Shown piece by piece: positions 33,640 to 44,632 of a stretch of DNA of 64,000 nt; within the stretch, counting starts at the first letter, position 1, and each line of letters opens with the position of its first letter. Made by a program: the position numbers and the translations under genes. Source of the DNA: Tiliqua scincoides (taxonomy: Eukaryota > Chordata > Lepidosauria > Squamata > Scincidae); the NCBI RefSeq assembly GCF_035046505.1, contig NC_089821.1:181258031-181322030 (forward strand). Reading direction: 5' to 3'. The notes beneath the pieces were generated by a model, which had not been told where the DNA came from, made no database searches, and worked only from the letters and a program-made list of their open reading frames with translations.

Positions 33640-34650
33640 TTTTTGTTATCCTGCCTCTGTGATGTATACATTTCATCAGACAAAAAGGTCCTCCTGGATT
33701 CTCCACTGTTCCTTGAGTCTGATAGTGGTGACAGTGGAGGATGGAGGGGGGCTTTTACCCAGCTTAGGCTGGTGCACCTGCTTAGTCAATTAGACATAAC
33801 CACAGTGGTCTATACTTTGGTGACCCTGAAGTTTAACTACTGTAACACATCCTACAAGAAGCTGCCCTTGAAGACAGTCCAGAAACCGTAGTTAATGAAG
33901 AATGTAGTGGCTTGTGCAGTCTTGAGGGCTAGGCAAGTTTCCTTGACTCAACTGCTTTTTCTGCAACTACTTTGGCTCCTGGTCCATTTCCTGGTCCAAT
34001 TCCATGTGCTGATTATGATTTTTAAAGTCCTATATTGCTTGGGCCCAGAGTATTTGAATAACTGCCTTTTCCCATAAGAACTGGCCCATACCCTAATATC
34101 AGCTGAGGGGGACCTGCTGCACTTGCCACCTCTGGCTGCAACCAGGTAGGTTTCAACAAAGAGCATGGCCTTCTCCCTTGTGGCACCTTTATTATGAAAT
34201 TCTGTCCTAGTGGGATTGAGGACTGCCCCTTTCCTGTTAGTCATCCAGCAAGAATTGAAAACATATATTTTTCCACCTGGTTTATCATTTTGTGAGTTGC
34301 ATTTTGGGTACGGTGGTTGCTGTTTTTATTTTTTATTCATTTTTTCACATTCTTATATCACCCTTTCTCCAAGGAGCTCAGGGCGGTGTACCTGGTTCCT
34401 CCTCTTTTTTCCCCTTACAACAGCCCTGCGAGGTAGGTGAGGCTGAGAGATAGGATATTTATTGGTTTCACTGCTGCTGCTGCAATGTTCTGTAAATGTG
34501 TTGCAATTGTTCTAATTTTTTATTGCACTGTATTTAATGGCTATTGTATTCTAGATTTTGTTCTTATAATGTATTTTATTATGTTGCATGCTTTAAGTGT
34601 GCCAACTATTCGGCCAGAAAGGTGGGATGCGAATTGCCTAAATAAATGAA
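33640..34650 (+). mobile_element. Decayed L2-clade LINE 3' part
   Basis: Broken plus-strand frames preserve L2 signatures: TQLRLVHLLSQLDITTVVYT, LKFNYCNTSYKKLPLKTVQK, then FLQLLWLLVHFLVQFHVLIM and FKVLYCLGPEYLNNCLFP. They align in order with the intact L2 at 1882-2516 but with many substitutions and several frame changes. A tail ending AAATAAATGAATAC lies at about 34640-34655. Much older than the copy at 1649. Confidence 0.8.
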
Positions 34651-34655
34651 TACTT

Positions 34656-36224
34656 TGTAAATGTAAATGAACATTTCTGCATTTCATCAGCCAAGGCAGG
34701 TAAGGTGATCTAGTGAAATAATAAGGGCCTGACTGGCTTATACTATTTGCTTCAGGTTGGATTCCTCAGTCTGAGCAACTTGCAATCCAATCCTGTCTAA
34801 ATCCCCACCCACACCGATACAGCAGCACCACCAGACTGGGTGCTATATCCTGCAGGGGGTTAGTCACAGAGCTACTCATGTTTCCTTACTCATGGTAAGG
34901 GAACATTGTTCCCCTGCTTCAGGTAAGCCTCCATAGACATACAATTGCTGACACAAGTTCAAGTGGATGCAGGTAAATGAATTGTAGCTAGGAAAGGGGA
35001 TAGGATATCAGTGAAGCAGCTGTTGCTGATAACCACCACATCATTGGATGCAGAAATTGACTTCAAATTAGTCTTGTTTCTTCTCTAGAAAATAATTATT
35101 TATGAGGTGGTATGATAGGATGTGGTCCTATTCCTCTGGTAGAGTACATAGCAAATGATCCCTCCCCCCTAACCAAGATACAGCCATAGAAATGTCACAG
35201 TGTATCTCTGTGTCGCTGACAATATGTCTACTCAGAAGTAAACCACTTTATGTGCAATGGAGCTGACTCCCAGGAGTGTGTATAAGTTTGCAGCTTAACA
35301 CATATAAAACTATGAATCTGAGAAGAATACATGTCTGCCAACCAAAACATCTCATGCTCGATAAGAAGTCAGATGAAAGTCCTTGCACACAAAATCAGTT
35401 GTTCCAAATGATATCATGACAAAATATGGCTTACTCAGAGATGAATCATCCCCGTGACATAAATGCTGTATGAGAACTGAGTCATTATTTATGAATATGA
35501 CTCTCTGTTGTAATTTGAGTGAAAACTTGTTTAATCCACTGTAGCAAGTTAGAAATATTGAATGCCCTAAAGAGAAAACATGGCCCAGTAGTATCCAGGC
35601 CTTACAGTAGGTCTCATGATCTGCCACAGTAAGTCCCAGAACGTTGGTATCACTGGCCCATGAAGAGGTTAGGCAGCCTACAGGGAGGTACCATAAGTAA
35701 GGAAATATTTACTTACCTCTTCTAGGCTGTCTGATTGCCCCCCTCCCCCATAGAATGCAGTGTGTTCTCCTGCAGCAATACTGCATGCTATGGAGTAGCA
35801 GGGGATAGGATTAGGCCCATACTATGGTTGGCATCAGATGATTTTTTGGCCATGCTGCTCATTGTGTTATATGTAGTGGCTAACGTGGCAATCCTATACA
35901 GTGCTACTTAGTTCTAAGTCCCACTATGTTCAATCGGTCATATTCTAAAGAAAATATGCATAGGATTCTAGCCTAACAGCCCAATCCTATACATCAGATA
36001 TGCAATCTGAGTGGTGTATGCCATGGTGAATACCCACGGGCACCAGCATGATGGCAGCCCCACCATGCAACAGTCCACTTCCTAGACAATAGGCTGCGTC
36101 AGGCTTTCCATGGACATAAGACAATTTCATTAATGGGCTGTGCCCACTGATTTGAACTGGGTGGGCTTAGGATACAGTAGACATTGCACCATCCTCAGTG
36201 CATGGTCAACTTAGCATCTGAAAA
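34656..36224. other. Intergenic stretch with old CAATCCTA-type remnants
   Basis: Decayed medium-family copies are likely at about 34783-35010 (CCAATCCTGTCTAAATC ... GGGGATAGGATAT) and 35655-35822 (...GGGGATAGGATTAGGCCC). A short-family copy is at about 35887-35976. 35228-35300 holds another short-family core (TCTACTCAGAAGTAAAC). No gene is seen. Confidence 0.4.
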
Positions 36225-36425
36225 GGATTGGGCTGCAGATCAGGACTTCCCTGGTTCGAATCTTGCTTCTTCCATGATCTCACTCAGTGGTCTTGGGCAA
36301 AGTGCACCCTCAGCTGCAATGTGGGAACAATATTTACTGGATTGTCATAAGGTTTACATCAAGATAATGTGTATGAAGCACTTTGCACACTCAGAAAGTG
36401 CTATATAGTTAAGTATAATGTTACG
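36225..36425 (+). mobile_element. MIR-like tRNA SINE with L2-type tail
   Basis: CCTGGTTCGAATCTTGCTTC holds the tRNA B box (GGTTCGAATC). It is followed by TGGTCTTGGGCAAAGTGCAC, CAATGTGGGAACAATA, CATAAGGTTTACATCAAG and AAGCACTTTGCACACTCAG, then AAGTGCTATATAG, the layout of MIR/CORE SINEs. It is better preserved than the copy at 17890. It is not a tRNA gene: no acceptor or anticodon arms can be formed around the B box. Confidence 0.75.
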
Positions 36426-36565
36426 TTTGTGCGGCTGCCACAAAAATATACTTGCCTCCTGTCCCCAGCCTGCCCTGCTCCCCAACCCAAACCCGACCCT
36501 CCCCTGATCCACCCATGCCACCAATTTAGAAGCAGTGGCAGAGGTTCTGTGAACCAGTGTTACCC

Positions 36566-36575
36566 AGATGTGACC

Positions 36576-36632
<57 letters not shown>
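36566..36632. repeat. (ATT)n microsatellite
   Basis: About 21 units of ATT, the tail of the adjacent minus-strand L2-type copy. Confidence 0.95.
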
Positions 36633-36930
36633 CAGTATTTATATACCACTTTTCAACAAAAGTTCACAAAGCAGTTTACAGAGAAAAATCAAATAACTAA
36701 TGGCTCCCTGTCCCCGAAGGGCTCACAATCTAAAAGATACAAAACACCAGCAGATAGCCACTAGAAAAGACACTGCTGGGGTGAGGAAGGCCTCACCTAC
36801 AGGGCTTTATACCAGTGGCAGTGGCCCAGACAACAGCGGAGCACTTGTCATACCAGCAACCCAGGACTTAACGGTGGTGAATCACAAGATCCACCAGCAT
36901 CAGTCCCAGATAGGATCAAACCCTTAACGT
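36633..36930 (-). mobile_element. L2-type tail or L2-tailed SINE
   Basis: On the minus strand the copy ends AGTGGTATATAAATACTG followed by (AAT)n. Blocks TTTGTGAACTTTTGTTG and CCCTTCGGGGACAGGGAGCC (in part) match 8949-9205. The 5' portion includes TGGTGGATCTTGTGATTCAC and CCTGGGTTGCTGGTATGAC. Confidence 0.7.
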
Positions 36931-37079
36931 ATCACTGCACACCTTATCTATGATAAAATGATTCTTTGATTTTAGCAATCCAAAATTATCACTGAAAACA
37001 AGAAATTAAGCAACCAAAGATGTACCTTGGTAATACTATTGTTTTGTAAGTGGAAAGTACACTCCATTGTAATTGCTAT

Positions 37080-37108
37080 ACTATTATAGAAAGGGTGAGT
37101 ATGAAAAA
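37080..37108. repeat. Left target-site duplication of RTE-like LINE copy 2 (29 bp)
   Basis: Identical over 29 bases to 38741-38769. It begins ACTATTATAGAAAGGG and ends GAGTATGAAAAA. The LINE lies exactly between the two. Confidence 0.95.
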
Positions 37109-38740
37109 ATCTTCTGTCTCTGCTGGAGAGAAGGTGGAGTACCTAAAGACATGAGGGATCCAAACAGCATCACACTGTACAAGAACAAAGGTGACAGGGG
37201 TGACTGCAACAACTACCGCAGCATCTCTCTCCTTAGCGTAGTAGGAAAGCTGTTTGCCCGAGTTGCACTAAAGAGGCTCCAGGTACTTGCAGAGAGCGTC
37301 TATCCAGAATCGCAGTGCAGTTTCCGAGCCAATAGGTCCACCACTGATATGGTATTCTCCCTTAGACAACTGCAGGAGAAATGCAGGGAACAACGACAGC
37401 CACTCTTTATGAAGGCTTTCGACCTGGTAAGCAGGGACGGCCTCTTCAAGATTCTCCCCAAGACTGGATGTCCACCCAGGCTCCTCAGCATCATCAGATC
37501 TTTCCACAAGGGCATGAAGGACACCGTTGTCTTTGATGGCTCCACATCAGACCCCTTTGGCATCCGAAGCGAAGCAGGGCTGTGTTCTTGCGCCAACCTT
37601 GTTTGGGATTTTCTTTGCTGTCCTGCTGAAGCATGCCTTTGGAACTGCAACAGAAGGCATCTATCTCCGGACCAGATCAGACAGAAAGCTCTTCAACCTC
37701 TCCAGACTGAGAGCAAAGTCCAAAGTCCAGCTGAAATGTCTGCGTGACTTCCTCTTTGCCGACGATGCAGCTGTCACTACCCACTCTGCCAAACATCTCC
37801 AGCAGCTCATGGATTGTTTTAGCAAGGCCTGCCTCGATTTTGGACTGACAATCAGCCTTAAGAAAACACAGGTCATGGTTCAGGATGTGGACTCACCTCC
37901 CTGCATTACAATCTCTGCACATGAACTGGAGCTTGTCCATGACTTTGAGTACCTTGGCTCAACGATCTCCCTACACTCTTTCTCTCGATACCGAGCTAAA
38001 CAAACGCATCAGTAAAGCAGCTAACATGTTTTCCAGACTCACAAAGAGTCTGGTCCAACAAGAAGCTGACGGAACATACCAAGATCCAGGTCTACAGAGC
38101 TTGCATCCTAAGTACACTTCTGTACTGCAGCGAGTCATAGACTCTTTGCTCACAACAGGAGAGGAAATTGAACGCTTTCCACATGCGCTGCCTCCGGCGC
38201 ATCCTCGGCATCACCTGGCAGGACAAAGTTCCAAACAACACAGTCCTGGAATGAGCTGGAATACCTAGCATGTATGCTCTGCTGAAACAGAGACACCTGC
38301 GTTGGCTCGATCATGTCGTGAGAATGGATGATGGCCGGATCCCAAAGGATCTCCTCTATGGAGAAGTCGTGCAAGGAAAGTGTCCTACAGGTAGACCACA
38401 GCTGCGATACAAGGACATCTGCAAGAGGGATCTGAAGGCCTTAGGAGTGGACCTCAACAGGTGGGAAACCCTGGCCTCTGAGCATTCTTCTTGGAGGCAG
38501 GCTGTGCAGCATGGCCTTTCCCAGTTTGAAGAGACACTTGGCCAACAGACTGAGGCAAAGAGGCAAAGAAGGAAGGCCCATAGCCAGGGAGACAGACCAG
38601 GGACAGACTGCACTTGCTCCCAGTGTGGAAGGGATTGTCACTCCCGGATTGGCCTTTTCAGCCACACTAGATGCTGTTCCAGAACCACCATTCAGAGCAT
38701 GATACCATAGTCTCTCGAGACTGAAGGTTGCCAACAACAC
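37109..38740 (+). mobile_element. RTE-like LINE, copy 2 (5'-truncated, perfect target duplication)
   Basis: Motifs in order, in shifting plus-strand frames: NSITLYKNKGDRGDCNNYRS, SQCSFRANRSTTDMVFSLRQ, RDGLFKILPKTGCPPRLLSI, SDPFGIRSEA, then FADD (DFLFADDAAVTTHSAKHL), ISLKKTQVMVQDVDSPPCI, YLGSTIS, and from 38270 MYALLKQRHLRWLDHVVRMD, PTGRPQLRYKDICKRDLKA and CSQCGRDCHSRIGLFSHTRC. The stop TAG is at 38708-38710 and only 30 bases follow. At least three frameshifts make it inactive. It is close to copy 1 and likewise lacks the endonuclease domain. Confidence 0.92.
38690..38740 (+). other. 3' end of RTE-like LINE: stop codon, stem-loop and tail
   Basis: After ATGATACCA the stop TAG opens the stem-loop AGTCT-CTCG-AGACT, then GAAGGTTGCCAACAACAC. 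The 5S SINEs carry the same sequence with loop TTCG; LINE copy 1 has TCCG. A four-base loop closed by a five-base-pair stem fits a recognition hairpin for the reverse transcriptase, as known for UnaL2-type LINEs and their SINEs. The role here is inferred. Confidence 0.75.
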
Positions 38741-38769
38741 ACTATTATAGAAAGGGTGAGTATGAAAAA
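38741..38769. repeat. Right target-site duplication of RTE-like LINE copy 2 (29 bp)
   Basis: Perfect match to 37080-37108. Confidence 0.95.
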
Positions 38770-41101
38770 TAGCGTTTGAAAGAATAGAGACTAAAATCAT
38801 CCATTTGCTATCTACATTCAGAATCTTATGACATTTTGTGGATATCAAAATATGTTCTGGCTTTGATTCAGCACAAAATATGTCCTGGCTTGGACTCATT
38901 GGCTTGGATTCAGCCAACGATACAGCCAACCTAATTCCAGAGTCTTCCCTGGCCCTCAGGAATGGGTTTTCAGGAGGTAGCAGAAGCTTCATCTCTGCAT
39001 CAAAACTTACCAAAAATTATATTCTTGAAGCAATTCTTTGAGTAGTAATTGAAAGAAAAGAATATTTAGCATTTTAATAGCAGTTTCTGAACATGCAAAA
39101 TGCTTCACATGTAATATCTTGACACAGTCTTTACAACAACCCTGTAAAGCTGCTAAAATACTAAGAAGAAGAAGAATACTTAAATAACATTTTTCAACAA
39201 GAGTATCTCACAAAGTGGTTTACATGATAAAATCAATCAATCAATGGTTTCCTGTCCCCAAAGAACTCACAATCTTTTAAAAAATTGACACAATCTTTTT
39301 TAAAAAAAGACACCAGCAACAGCCAGAAGACACGTATTATTCCCACATTTTAGTTGAGACTGAGAAGGAATGGCTTGTAAAGATGAGCATGTGACAGACA
39401 TGAGGTTCAGATTCGCATAGCAGTGTTGCTGGGGGCGGCAGGTGGGGTGGACGGCCTCTGGAGCTATGCCCCAGAGTGGGCAGGGCGTGATGGGTGTGCT
39501 GCCTGAGCCCCTGCTGAGAGGAGCTGGATGGGCCCTTCCACCTACCTTTGGTTCTAAATAACTGCAAATAGCTGTCCTGGAAGGGATTGGTGGTGAACCA
39601 CTGAACTACGTCTGAGTGCTGCATGACACACCCGCACACCATGCACCAGCAAGCTTGGGCCCACCACTGCTCACAACACCCACTGCTTGGCACATAAGGG
39701 GGCAACATCTGTGCCGGTTTGGGGGGGGGCGAATGTTCCGGCAATGCCACTGAATTGACAATGTCTATTCACAGCTCAATCTTTCAACCTCTACACCAGC
39801 TATTCCAGAAAAAAAATATAGGCATAATAATAGCTAGAATAGACACAAAGTCAATATTATTAATGAAGTTAATTTAGAAAAATAACCCAAAAGAAAGTTT
39901 AGGAAAAGTGTTTTTTTTGCTCACAGCCCAGTGGAATGTGTATAGAACCCGTGCATCTGTGAGATTACTTGGAGGAAAAAAAAATGGAGTGTACATTAAA
40001 TAAAAAAAGGCAAGCAGGAAAGATAGTTCTTAGAATTGCCACATCCGACAGGGAAATTCAAATTTCAAGCTTCTTTAAAAGGTATTTAACCAGATTATGC
40101 TCCAAATTACACTGGAGAAGTGAGGTTTGTTTGCAGGATCTGGGCTTAAGAGCACCAATAGGATGTGATGCTTCTTTGTGAAATTAAAACCAGACATTGG
40201 TGCTGGAGATATTGCTGTTCTAGTTGCCAAGGGAAGCTTACAACTAAATCATTTCATACCTTATGTAGAGCTCTGAGAATCCCAAATGAATCATGTTTAT
40301 TCTGATGATTCAGATGGGTCCTGAAAGAAGCTCTGTCTTTGAATAGATGTCTCTTCCTTGGCTTGTATAAATATGAACTGTAAAAAAAAATATTAAAAAA
40401 ACCTCTGTTTTGTTGCTCATATGTTATTTAGCCATCCCCCCTCTGTTTCATGCAGCATTGTAAAATGCAGACGTGAGTACATTTTGTACCGTGCTACGCA
40501 AGGCGTGTGGGATTTATTCCTTTGTGGCTATTTCCTTCTTTGCAGCCTTTTTCGATCAGCCGTTTCAGCAATGGATGTCATGGTCAAATTTCACTGGAAG
40601 GATTCCCTCCTTCGTGGGTTGGGGAGGGGGTTGGGAGACGGAATGAACAGCATATTAGCAGTGGTCAGTCCGAGTAATATATAAAGAGCCTCTGGAAAGC
40701 TGTGTACTGAACAGCACAGTGTTTGAAATTCTTTCCCTCTATTTGCACTCTAGACTCCATTCCCGGCTCGGTTTATTTTTCTGTTTATCTCATGGGTGCC
40801 AGACTGTTGCTGGAAACAGTGGTAGTCTGCTGCTGCCCATGGGAAAAATATTTTGATGAATCTGATACAGTGTAATCTGATAAAACTGAATGTTCACTAA
40901 AGATAGTGAGAAAAGACTTTGGTTTATTTGGTTATTCTTATTTTTAGAACAGAGGGTTTTGCAGGGACAACGAATTAAGAGAGTTCCAATAAACTCACCA
41001 ATATTTTTGATGGGGTCATACATTGACACTGACTTACAAGTTGTCCCTATCTCGAGGCTTCGGGCCAGGCTCAATAGCCCATTGCTGTGATTGTTTGGCA
41101 G
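38770..41101. other. Intergenic stretch with an L2-type tail; otherwise unique
   Basis: About 39165-39335 is an L2-type tail, minus orientation (TTTTTCAACAAGAGTATCTC, CCTGTCCCCAAAGAACTCAC). 39420-39740 is GC-richer with an open frame of 137 codons (minus) that shows no motif. 40400-40700 is repeat-free. No gene is supported. Confidence 0.4.
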
Positions 41102-41193
41102 GGGTCAAACGGGATCAAGATGCAGGCGGAACTGATATTGGAACTGGGACCATTCCTCTTTATGCATCCAGACTCTCAGACAGAATAAACCAG
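41102..41193 (+). other. Exon-like segment, 92 bp, weak
   Basis: The segment is preceded by TGATTGTTTGGCAG, a plausible 3' splice site, and followed by GTTTGT after CAG, a weak 5' splice site. One frame (VKRDQDAGGTDIGTGTIPLY, then ASRLSDRINQ) is open and continues on both sides. I do not recognise the peptide. It may be chance. Confidence 0.12.
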
Positions 41194-41584
41194 GTTTGTT
41201 CCATCTGTCACATACCGCTTCAGAAAAATTCCCCGGAGCACCTTCGCCCTCGAGGAATTACAGAAGGAAAAAAAAAGCCACAGACAGGCTGCCTGGGTTC
41301 AGTGTCTTTGAGGCATCACTAACCAATTTACAAATCACATCCCTCCAGGCACCCTCTGACAAATCAGCTGAATCAGCAGGTTGCCAAGCAACGGAATGGC
41401 TTATGCTTCGGTTTCACCATTGGAGCTCTGGGGGGACCAGAGGCCTGTTGCGCAGCAGCAGAAATGCAGGGGGAGGACTTGAAAGCATCACAGTAGATTG
41501 TGAGTGTGGTTGCCTCCTCTCTCACCAAGCAAACAGGAAATGTAAGTGATCCTGGGAGGAGACTGGAGCCAGGGATAATTAAGT

Positions 41585-41838
41585 CAATTGTGGACCTACC
41601 ATAAGGACCAATGGGGCAAAAGCCCCAGGTGCAAGGTGTTAGGGCCCCACGGAAGCCTCGCTGAGGCTTCCGATGGGGACAGAACTGTGCTTCCAGACGA
41701 GTTTCTGGGTTGCGTGAGGCTCCGTGAGCCTCAGGTGAGTGGGGGGGCAGATTTTTGCACAGGGGGCAGTGATAGCCCACAGGGGGGCACCATCATGTAC
41801 CTTTGCCCTGGGCATGGGGCTGGGCAGGTCCGCTGCTG
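41585..41838. mobile_element. hAT-type element, 254 bp
   Basis: Flanked by AATTAAGT (41577-41584) and AATCAAGT (41839-41846), one mismatch. Ends CAATTGTGGACCTACCAT and the complement of CAGCAGCGGACCTGCCCAG. Same family as 13701-14008. No coding frame. Confidence 0.8.
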
Positions 41839-41846
41839 AATCAAGT

Positions 41847-43013
41847 AGGGGCAGGATGAAGCTGGGGCAATAGGAAAGGAGAACAAAGCAAGCAACTTTG
41901 CAAGCAAGTCCTGATGCAAGGAAGTCATGAGGCAGCAAGAGACTTGAAGGAGGATGGAAGAATGAGATGCCAATGGACTGAAAAGGTGGCGTAAACCCTT
42001 CTGAGAACAGGGCATTTAGGTGACTGGCATTGTCACACCCAGGCTGGCTTCATGGTAACTTTTCTATATACGTCCCCATCATTTGGCAGACATCTTCCTA
42101 CATAAATCACAGAAGGGGGAATTCGCTGTCTAAGATACTGAAAGCTATATTAAATGCTATCGTGCCAAAGAAGTCCTGTCAGATATTGAAAAGCAAAACC
42201 TCAGAACTGCCGGATATGGAATGCTGTCAAAAATCAATCGTCAGTTTCCTAATATGAAACAATGTCAGTTGTCAAATGCAGGAATTTAATTTCAGATATT
42301 TAATATTTGATGGTTTCTCCACCTCAAACTATTCCATGGAAGATTTTGAGAAGATGGAACTTTTTTTTTAGCTCTCGGCTATCCATAAGAGCATTCCTTT
42401 GGGAAATTTGTGAATATAAACTAGATACATTCTGAATAAACACATTTATTTCTATGTGGTGTTCGCTAGGAATGAACGCCATACATAAATAAAGCTGTGA
42501 AAAATTTTAAACTTGGTAAATAACTGCCAGTGCCAGCAAACCCTGAAGAAATCTGTGGCCAGCAACTATGTGCCCCATCGCTTCCTTTTAACAATTTTAA
42601 ATAATTGTTTATGGTTATTTGTCCATGGAATATGCTTATTGTTTATTAAAAAGAGGGGAAAAAAAACCTCTCGTCAGCTTTGTTTACCTGGTTTATACAT
42701 AGGGAAGAAGCTGTTTTCTTTGTTAATGGAAGTGTTCACTGACATTTAAGGAAATTTTCCATAATCTTGGAAGGGAGAGGGGAAAGCAGAGTAATCAGCT
42801 AAAGTACCCTTTCCTATGGTAAAAATATCCCACCACCCAAGCTAGTTGCTATCCAGGGCTGGTCCCAGGAGCAGTGGGGCCCAATGTGAAACATTTTTGC
42901 AGAGCCCCCATCCCCCATGGCTCCCCTACTCATGAAGCAGCCATAGCACAAGCAACTGTGGTGAGCCCAGGGTTGATGGTGCTGCCCATGATGTGTGGGA
43001 CCTGGAAATGGTT
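41847..43013. other. AT-rich unique stretch
   Basis: No repeat ends recognised between 41847 and 42840. 42850-43010 is GC-richer and of unclear nature. No gene seen. Confidence 0.4.
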
Positions 43014-43150
43014 GGTTGGCAACCTTCAGTCTCGAAAGACTATGGTATAAGCCTACAGCACCTGGTATTCCCAGGCGGTCTCCCATCCAAGTACTAACCA
43101 GGCCTGGCCCTGCTTAGCTTCTGAGATCAGAGGAGATCAGGCATGTGCAA
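43014..43150 (-). mobile_element. 5S-rRNA-derived SINE with RTE-like LINE tail
   Basis: The complement reads GATCTCAGAAGCTAAGCAGG, GGCCTGGTTAGTACTTGG, GGGAGACCGCCTGGGAATAC, TGTAGGCTTATACCATAG, then the TCTTTCGAGACTG hairpin and AGGTTGCCAACC. The 5' end near 43150 is truncated or diverged. It is the third copy of the same SINE. Confidence 0.92.
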
Positions 43151-44210
43151 CTGGGAGGCAGACAACCACCTGGAGCTAGGTGGCGATGATGTGACACCCT
43201 CCAACTTCTTCCAGGAGGCCCGTTTCAGGCTGTTCAGACCAGGGGTGGGCGGGACCACCTGCCGTGCCTTGACATAGATGATTCCATGCCGGGGTGTCTG
43301 TTATGGAGTAAGCTTGTGGTGACAGTGCTGGAATGAGGCCCCGCCTAAGCACATGGCCTAATTTGGTTGAATCAGCCAAATCGCCCTAAAGCTGGCTCTG
43401 TTGCTAATAATAAAACAAACACAGGAGTGAAGGCATGGTTAAGGTTTCATAAGAAATACTTTACTCCAGTTCATAGTTATATACAGTCCTTTTTTTGTAA
43501 AAAAAAAAAAAAAAAAAAAAAAAGGAAAAAAAAGAAAAAAAAAAGGTGCAGGAACTCACAACTTGTTAATCTTTTATTTATTTATTTATTTTTAAACGAT
43601 TTTTTATTGGAGAAATAAAATATTTTTTATGTGCTTCCCCCCTAAAGATGAACTTACTTCTCAGTAGACATGCATAGGATTGGGCTGTCAATCTCCACAT
43701 CCCCTAGCTACTTTTTCTACACTTGGGGGAAAATTCTGTACAGGTGCACTTGTAGCATGTAGTATGTAGTGTGGCAGTACTTCAAGGAGAGGAAGCAGTG
43801 AATGGATTCTGGAAAATGGCTTACGTGAGTTCCATGTAGTAACATTACTCTAAGTAACTGTGGGAGTAAGAACAAAAAAGGAATTCTTACACAAGAGGGG
43901 TCCTTAAGTGCACACAGAAACAGCTACGTTTGCAAACAAGTGATTAAATATGGTTTAATTCAGGTATCAGAATACTCTGTGTCTTTGGGAAGGCGCATGG
44001 CATGCAATTGTATGTTCTCTGCTGCCCTGAGCAGCTGCTGTGCATTGCTGGAGAGGAGCTGCAAACGCTGGCTGGCGGAGGGCATGCTTGTGGGGGAAGG
44101 ATGAGGAGGATCTCTGGCAAGGCTGGACAGCACATTGTACACACGTAGAATCCCTTTTCACCTGCCCTTAGCATGTGAAAACAGGTGCAGATATATATCT
44201 CTGCCAGGAT
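43151..44210. other. Intergenic stretch with poly(A) and a truncated small element
   Basis: An A-rich tract with a few G lies at 43499-43544, followed by a short (TTTA)n at 43571-43591. At 43650-43695 is half of a short CAATCCTA element (CTCAGTAGACATGCATAGGA then TTGGGCTG). Open frames at 43944-44174 (minus) show no motif. No gene is supported. Confidence 0.4.
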
Positions 44211-44632
44211 TAAGAGCCCAATCCTAGGTATGTCTACTCTGAAGTAAGTCTCATTCTAGTCAATGGAGCTTACTCGCAGGAAAGTGCCTAGGATTGCAGC
44301 CTAAGAGCCCAATCCTATGCATGTCTACTCAGAAGTCCACTTTAGTGAATGGGGCTTACTGTGGATAGGATGGCAGCCTCAGGGCCCAATCCTGTGCCTG
44401 TCTACTCAGAAGTCAGTCCCATTAGAGTCAATGGGGCTTCCTCCCAGGAAAGTGTGGAGAGGACTGCAGCCTCAGAGCCAAAGCCTACAGCTGTCTACTC
44501 AGAAGTCAGTCCCATTAGAGGCAGTGGGGCTTTCTCCCAGGAAAGTGTGGAGAGGACTGCAGCCTCAGAGCCCCTCCTCTGCCTGTCTCCTCAGAAGTCA
44601 GTCCCAGTAGAGGCAGTGCACTCCCATTATGC
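44211..44632 (+). repeat. Tandem array of the short CAATCCTA element, about 4.5 units
   Basis: Units of about 80-92 bp begin near 44211, 44305, 44382, 44475 and 44567. Each has AGAGCCCAATCCT or a variant, TCTACTCAGAAGTCAGTCCC, GTCAATGGGGCTT(C/A)CTCC and GTGTGGAGAGGACTGCAGCC. The last three units are most alike and share changes not found in the single copies (GAGAGGACTG for ATAGGATTG), so the array grew locally by duplication. The repeating frames of about 100 codons over this array are by-products. Confidence 0.85.

Noticed and set aside
36225-36425. A tRNA gene
   Set aside because: Only the B box region is tRNA-like; the following sequence is the MIR/CORE SINE body.
44211-44632. A CRISPR array
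   Set aside because: The units are 80-92 bp, contiguous and without unique spacers, and the genome is vertebrate.
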